From positions 1 to 54,939 of the forward strand of contig CALIGI010000075.1 in NCBI GenBank assembly GCA_938021205.1: a stretch of 54,939 bases of DNA. Direction: 5' to 3'. The DNA is from an uncultured Pseudanabaenaceae cyanobacterium (GTDB lineage: Bacteria; Cyanobacteriota; Cyanobacteriia; PCC-9006; JAAUQQ01). The position numbers were made by a program, and so were the translations under genes. The notes beneath the pieces were generated by a model. It saw only the letters and a program-made list of their open reading frames with translations, was not told the origin of the DNA and ran no database searches. This document shows, in pieces, positions 52,995-54,939 of the stretch. Within the stretch, counting starts at the first letter, position 1; the number at the start of each line of letters is the position of its first letter.

Positions 52995-54524
52995 ATGAAG
53001 GCTTGGTCGATGCGGGCATTTGCTCTTCTCTTGCCCATGGCGGCTGTGGCTGGCGTGGCCCAGGCTTGCCTCCAATCTCCCTTAGATTCTTCTAAGAATG
53101 CAGTGAAGGCTGATGGTGCTGTCTCTGCCCAAGCCGAGCGACAGCGGAGCGGTAGGACGCAGGCGGGGGCGATATCAACAAAGCCCAGCGCCTCCCCTGC
53201 AACCCAGGCTGTACCGGCCCAAACGATTGCCCAAGCTTCTGTGCCTAGTGCTTCCGGTTCAAAGCCCAAGGTAACGGTGCCGCCCCCAACCCCACTACCT
53301 TCCACCGCCGCAACCCCACCGGCCCCTGCTTCTAACGCGCCTGCTGTGACTGACCCGGCTGCAAGTTCTCCCGTAAAGCCGGTAGAAAAAGCTGCCCCTG
53401 CCGGACCTGCCCTGCGTCGCCTTGCTGCTGTGCCTGCTGGACTGGGCTTGGATAATCAGATTTTTGGCTCGGCGGGGATGAAGCGCGATCGCGATGCTCT
53501 CATCCAAGCGGTGGATTACAGTTTGGACTATCTGGCAACGGATAAGGCCGTGGATGCCTATGCCAACTATCCAATTGAAGGAGTGAGCCGCGATCGCGTT
53601 CGCCGCAGCCTCCAACGCTTCAAACAGCTCCTGCAAAGCAAGAACTCAGCTCAGGCTCTTCAGGCTGCTGTCCGCCAAGAATTTGACTTCTACCAAGCCA
53701 CGGGCACTGACGGTCAGGGTAATGTGGACTTTACGGGTTACTTCACCCCGACCTATGCCGCCAGCCGGGAGGCCACAGGAGACTATCGCTACCCTCTATA
53801 CGCAAAGCCTGGGGATCTCGAAAGCTGGCCCCAGCCCCATCCGGATCGCATCGCCTTGGAAGGTAAGGATGGATTGAAGTCCGCTGCTGGTCCCCTCAAT
53901 GGCCTAGAGCTCGTTTGGCTTAAGAGCCGATTAGAGGCATTTTTGGTTCAAGTTCAGGGGTCTGCCCGGCTTCAGATAACGGACGGGAGTACAATGTCGG
54001 TGGGCTATGCCGGGCGTACCAATTACCCCTACGTCAGCGTCGGCAAGGAACTCGTGAATGACGGCATTTTCTCCTTGGAGGAGCTAACCCTGCCCCTGAT
54101 GCTGGAGCACTTCCGCCGCAATCCCCAGGCCCTAAGCGAGTATCTGCCACGCAATCCGCGTTTTGTTTTCTTTAAAAAGACTGATGGTGCCCCGCCCATG
54201 GGCAGCATTGCCCAGCCAGTCACGGCCGATCGCTCCATTGCCACTGATAAATCCCTTATGCCCCCTGGAGCTCTGACCCTGATCAGCACTCAGATTCCCT
54301 ACGCTAACCCTGGTGCTGTGCTCAGCTCCCGTCGCTATCCCAAGCGATCGGTGAATCGGTTTGCCCTCGATCAAGATACGGGGGGAGCGATTAAAGGCGC
54401 TGGCCGTGCTGATATCTTTCTGGGCAGTGGTCCTGTGGCGGGCGATCGCGCTGGTCTTGTTAATGATGCGGGGCAGCTCTATTACCTGCTTCTCAAAGAT
54501 GGGCTGCTAAAGGATGGACGCTAG
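52995..54524 (+). CDS. mltA: Membrane-bound lytic murein transglycosylase A
   Basis: 509 residues from ATG at 52995 with GGAGAG upstream. The N-terminal signal ends near AQAC; the Cys may be a lipid anchor as in E. coli MltA, but Gln at -2 is atypical. A long Pro/Ala/Ser linker (~30-140) precedes the MltA domain (~160-400; VDFTGYFTPTY) and the C-terminal 3D domain (FALDQDTGGAIKGAGRADIF), which contains the catalytic Asp and paired Asp signature. It cleaves peptidoglycan between MurNAc and GlcNAc with 1,6-anhydro formation, in the periplasm. Its stop overlaps the start of the antiporter gene by 11 bases. Confidence 0.93.
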   Translation: MKAWSMRAFALLLPMAAVAGVAQACLQSPLDSSKNAVKADGAVSAQAERQRSGRTQAGAISTKPSASPATQAVPAQTIAQASVPSASGSKPKVTVPPPTPLPSTAATPPAPASNAPAVTDPAASSPVKPVEKAAPAGPALRRLAAVPAGLGLDNQIFGSAGMKRDRDALIQAVDYSLDYLATDKAVDAYANYPIEGVSRDRVRRSLQRFKQLLQSKNSAQALQAAVRQEFDFYQATGTDGQGNVDFTGYFTPTYAASREATGDYRYPLYAKPGDLESWPQPHPDRIALEGKDGLKSAAGPLNGLELVWLKSRLEAFLVQVQGSARLQITDGSTMSVGYAGRTNYPYVSVGKELVNDGIFSLEELTLPLMLEHFRRNPQALSEYLPRNPRFVFFKKTDGAPPMGSIAQPVTADRSIATDKSLMPPGALTLISTQIPYANPGAVLSSRRYPKRSVNRFALDQDTGGAIKGAGRADIFLGSGPVAGDRAGLVNDAGQLYYLLLKDGLLKDGR

Positions 54525-54939
54525 CCTTTCAATTACGCTGCTGGTCATCCTGACGGTCATCGCCGGTATCGGTGGCCAGGTTTTGGCTGCCTGGGTGAAG
54601 GTGCCCAGCATTGTCTTTTTGCTGCTGTTTGGCATTGTGCTGGGCCGCGATGGTTTGGGGCTGATTCAGCCCGGACAGCTCGGGGTCGGTCTGGACGTGC
54701 TGGTGTCGCTTTCAGTGGCGCTGATCCTGTTTGAAGGCGGGCTGAATTTGGAGCTGCGGGAGCTAGGCCGTGTGTCCGGCAGTTTGCGCAATCTGATCAC
54801 CATTGGCGTGGGCGTCACGTTACTGGGTGGGGCAACCGCAGCCCATTGGCTGAGCGAGTTTCCCTGGCCCCTTGCGTTTCTGTATGCGGCGATCGTCGTG
54901 GTGACGGGGCCGACGGTGACGGTGCCCTTGCTTCAGCAG
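54514..54939 (+). CDS. Na+/H+ antiporter (CPA1/NhaP-like), 3' partial
   Basis: Begins at ATG 54514, overlapping the mltA stop by 11 bases, and runs off the window end after 142 codons. Hydrophobic spans (~5-25, 28-45, 55-72, 88-110) and the conserved segment ALILFEGGLNLELREL, plus VVTGPTVTVPLL at the end, match cation:proton antiporters of the CPA1 type. Translational coupling to mltA suggests co-transcription. No further domain can be read. Confidence 0.88.
   Translation, partial: MDASLSITLLVILTVIAGIGGQVLAAWVKVPSIVFLLLFGIVLGRDGLGLIQPGQLGVGLDVLVSLSVALILFEGGLNLELRELGRVSGSLRNLITIGVGVTLLGGATAAHWLSEFPWPLAFLYAAIVVVTGPTVTVPLLQQ

Overview
The window is cyanobacterial chromosome. The palindrome GCGATCGC (HIP1) recurs throughout, and the window carries ndhO, a CPP1-like J-domain membrane protein, DUF3531 and Sll0314-type proteins, all cyanobacterial or plastid-lineage families. 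GC content is moderately high in genes and low in several spacers. A filamentous or mat-forming lineage is an inference from the extracellular-polysaccharide gene content. No tRNA, rRNA, CRISPR array or intact IS element was recognised. All family assignments come from reading the translated sequence; no database search was run.

Bases 1-29.4 kb form an extracellular matrix region. It starts with two related GH16 glucanases bearing RTX repeats (1-2079, 4206-5522) around a PEP-CTERM protein. A plus-strand cluster (7580-19518) follows: a small membrane protein translationally coupled to a twin-DUF3131 protein, a second DUF3131 protein, a cellulose-synthase-like GT2 with a ~120-residue insertion in the catalytic domain, a STAS protein, an exported GH2 (beta-mannosidase-like) and an exported GH9 endoglucanase. 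On the minus strand lie a two-RCK channel-like protein, a tandem CsgG-like exported protein next to a BcsA-type synthase with a PilZ domain, a lectin-PEP-CTERM protein and a HlyD-like adaptor. Together these read as two polysaccharide synthases with candidate export, trimming, regulatory and matrix-binding parts. BcsB, BcsC, a TolC-like protein, an RTX ABC exporter and exosortase are absent from the window.

Bases 29.8-34.5 kb carry a response-regulator/adenylate cyclase and then the most unusual locus. A membrane protein gene (31899-33566, minus) ends on the heptamer A_AAA_AAG followed directly by TAG. Six bases downstream is a perfect 7-bp stem, and the -1 frame stays open for 236 more codons. 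This has the layout of a -1 programmed ribosomal frameshift, although a simple one-base deletion cannot be excluded. A degenerate alpha/beta hydrolase gene diverges from it.

Bases 34.6-54.9 kb are mostly housekeeping and conserved cyanobacterial genes: J-domain protein, ndhO, CPP1-like, hslO, an ABC ATPase, a TPR protein, DUF3531, prs, YqeY, a Ser/Thr kinase with extracytoplasmic domains, a BioD-like protein, a subtilase, a GT-C membrane protein, gluQ, a PfkB kinase, a small conserved protein, MltA, and the start of a Na+/H+ antiporter cut by the window end. Convergent gene pairs here are separated by strong hairpins that probably act as bidirectional terminators.
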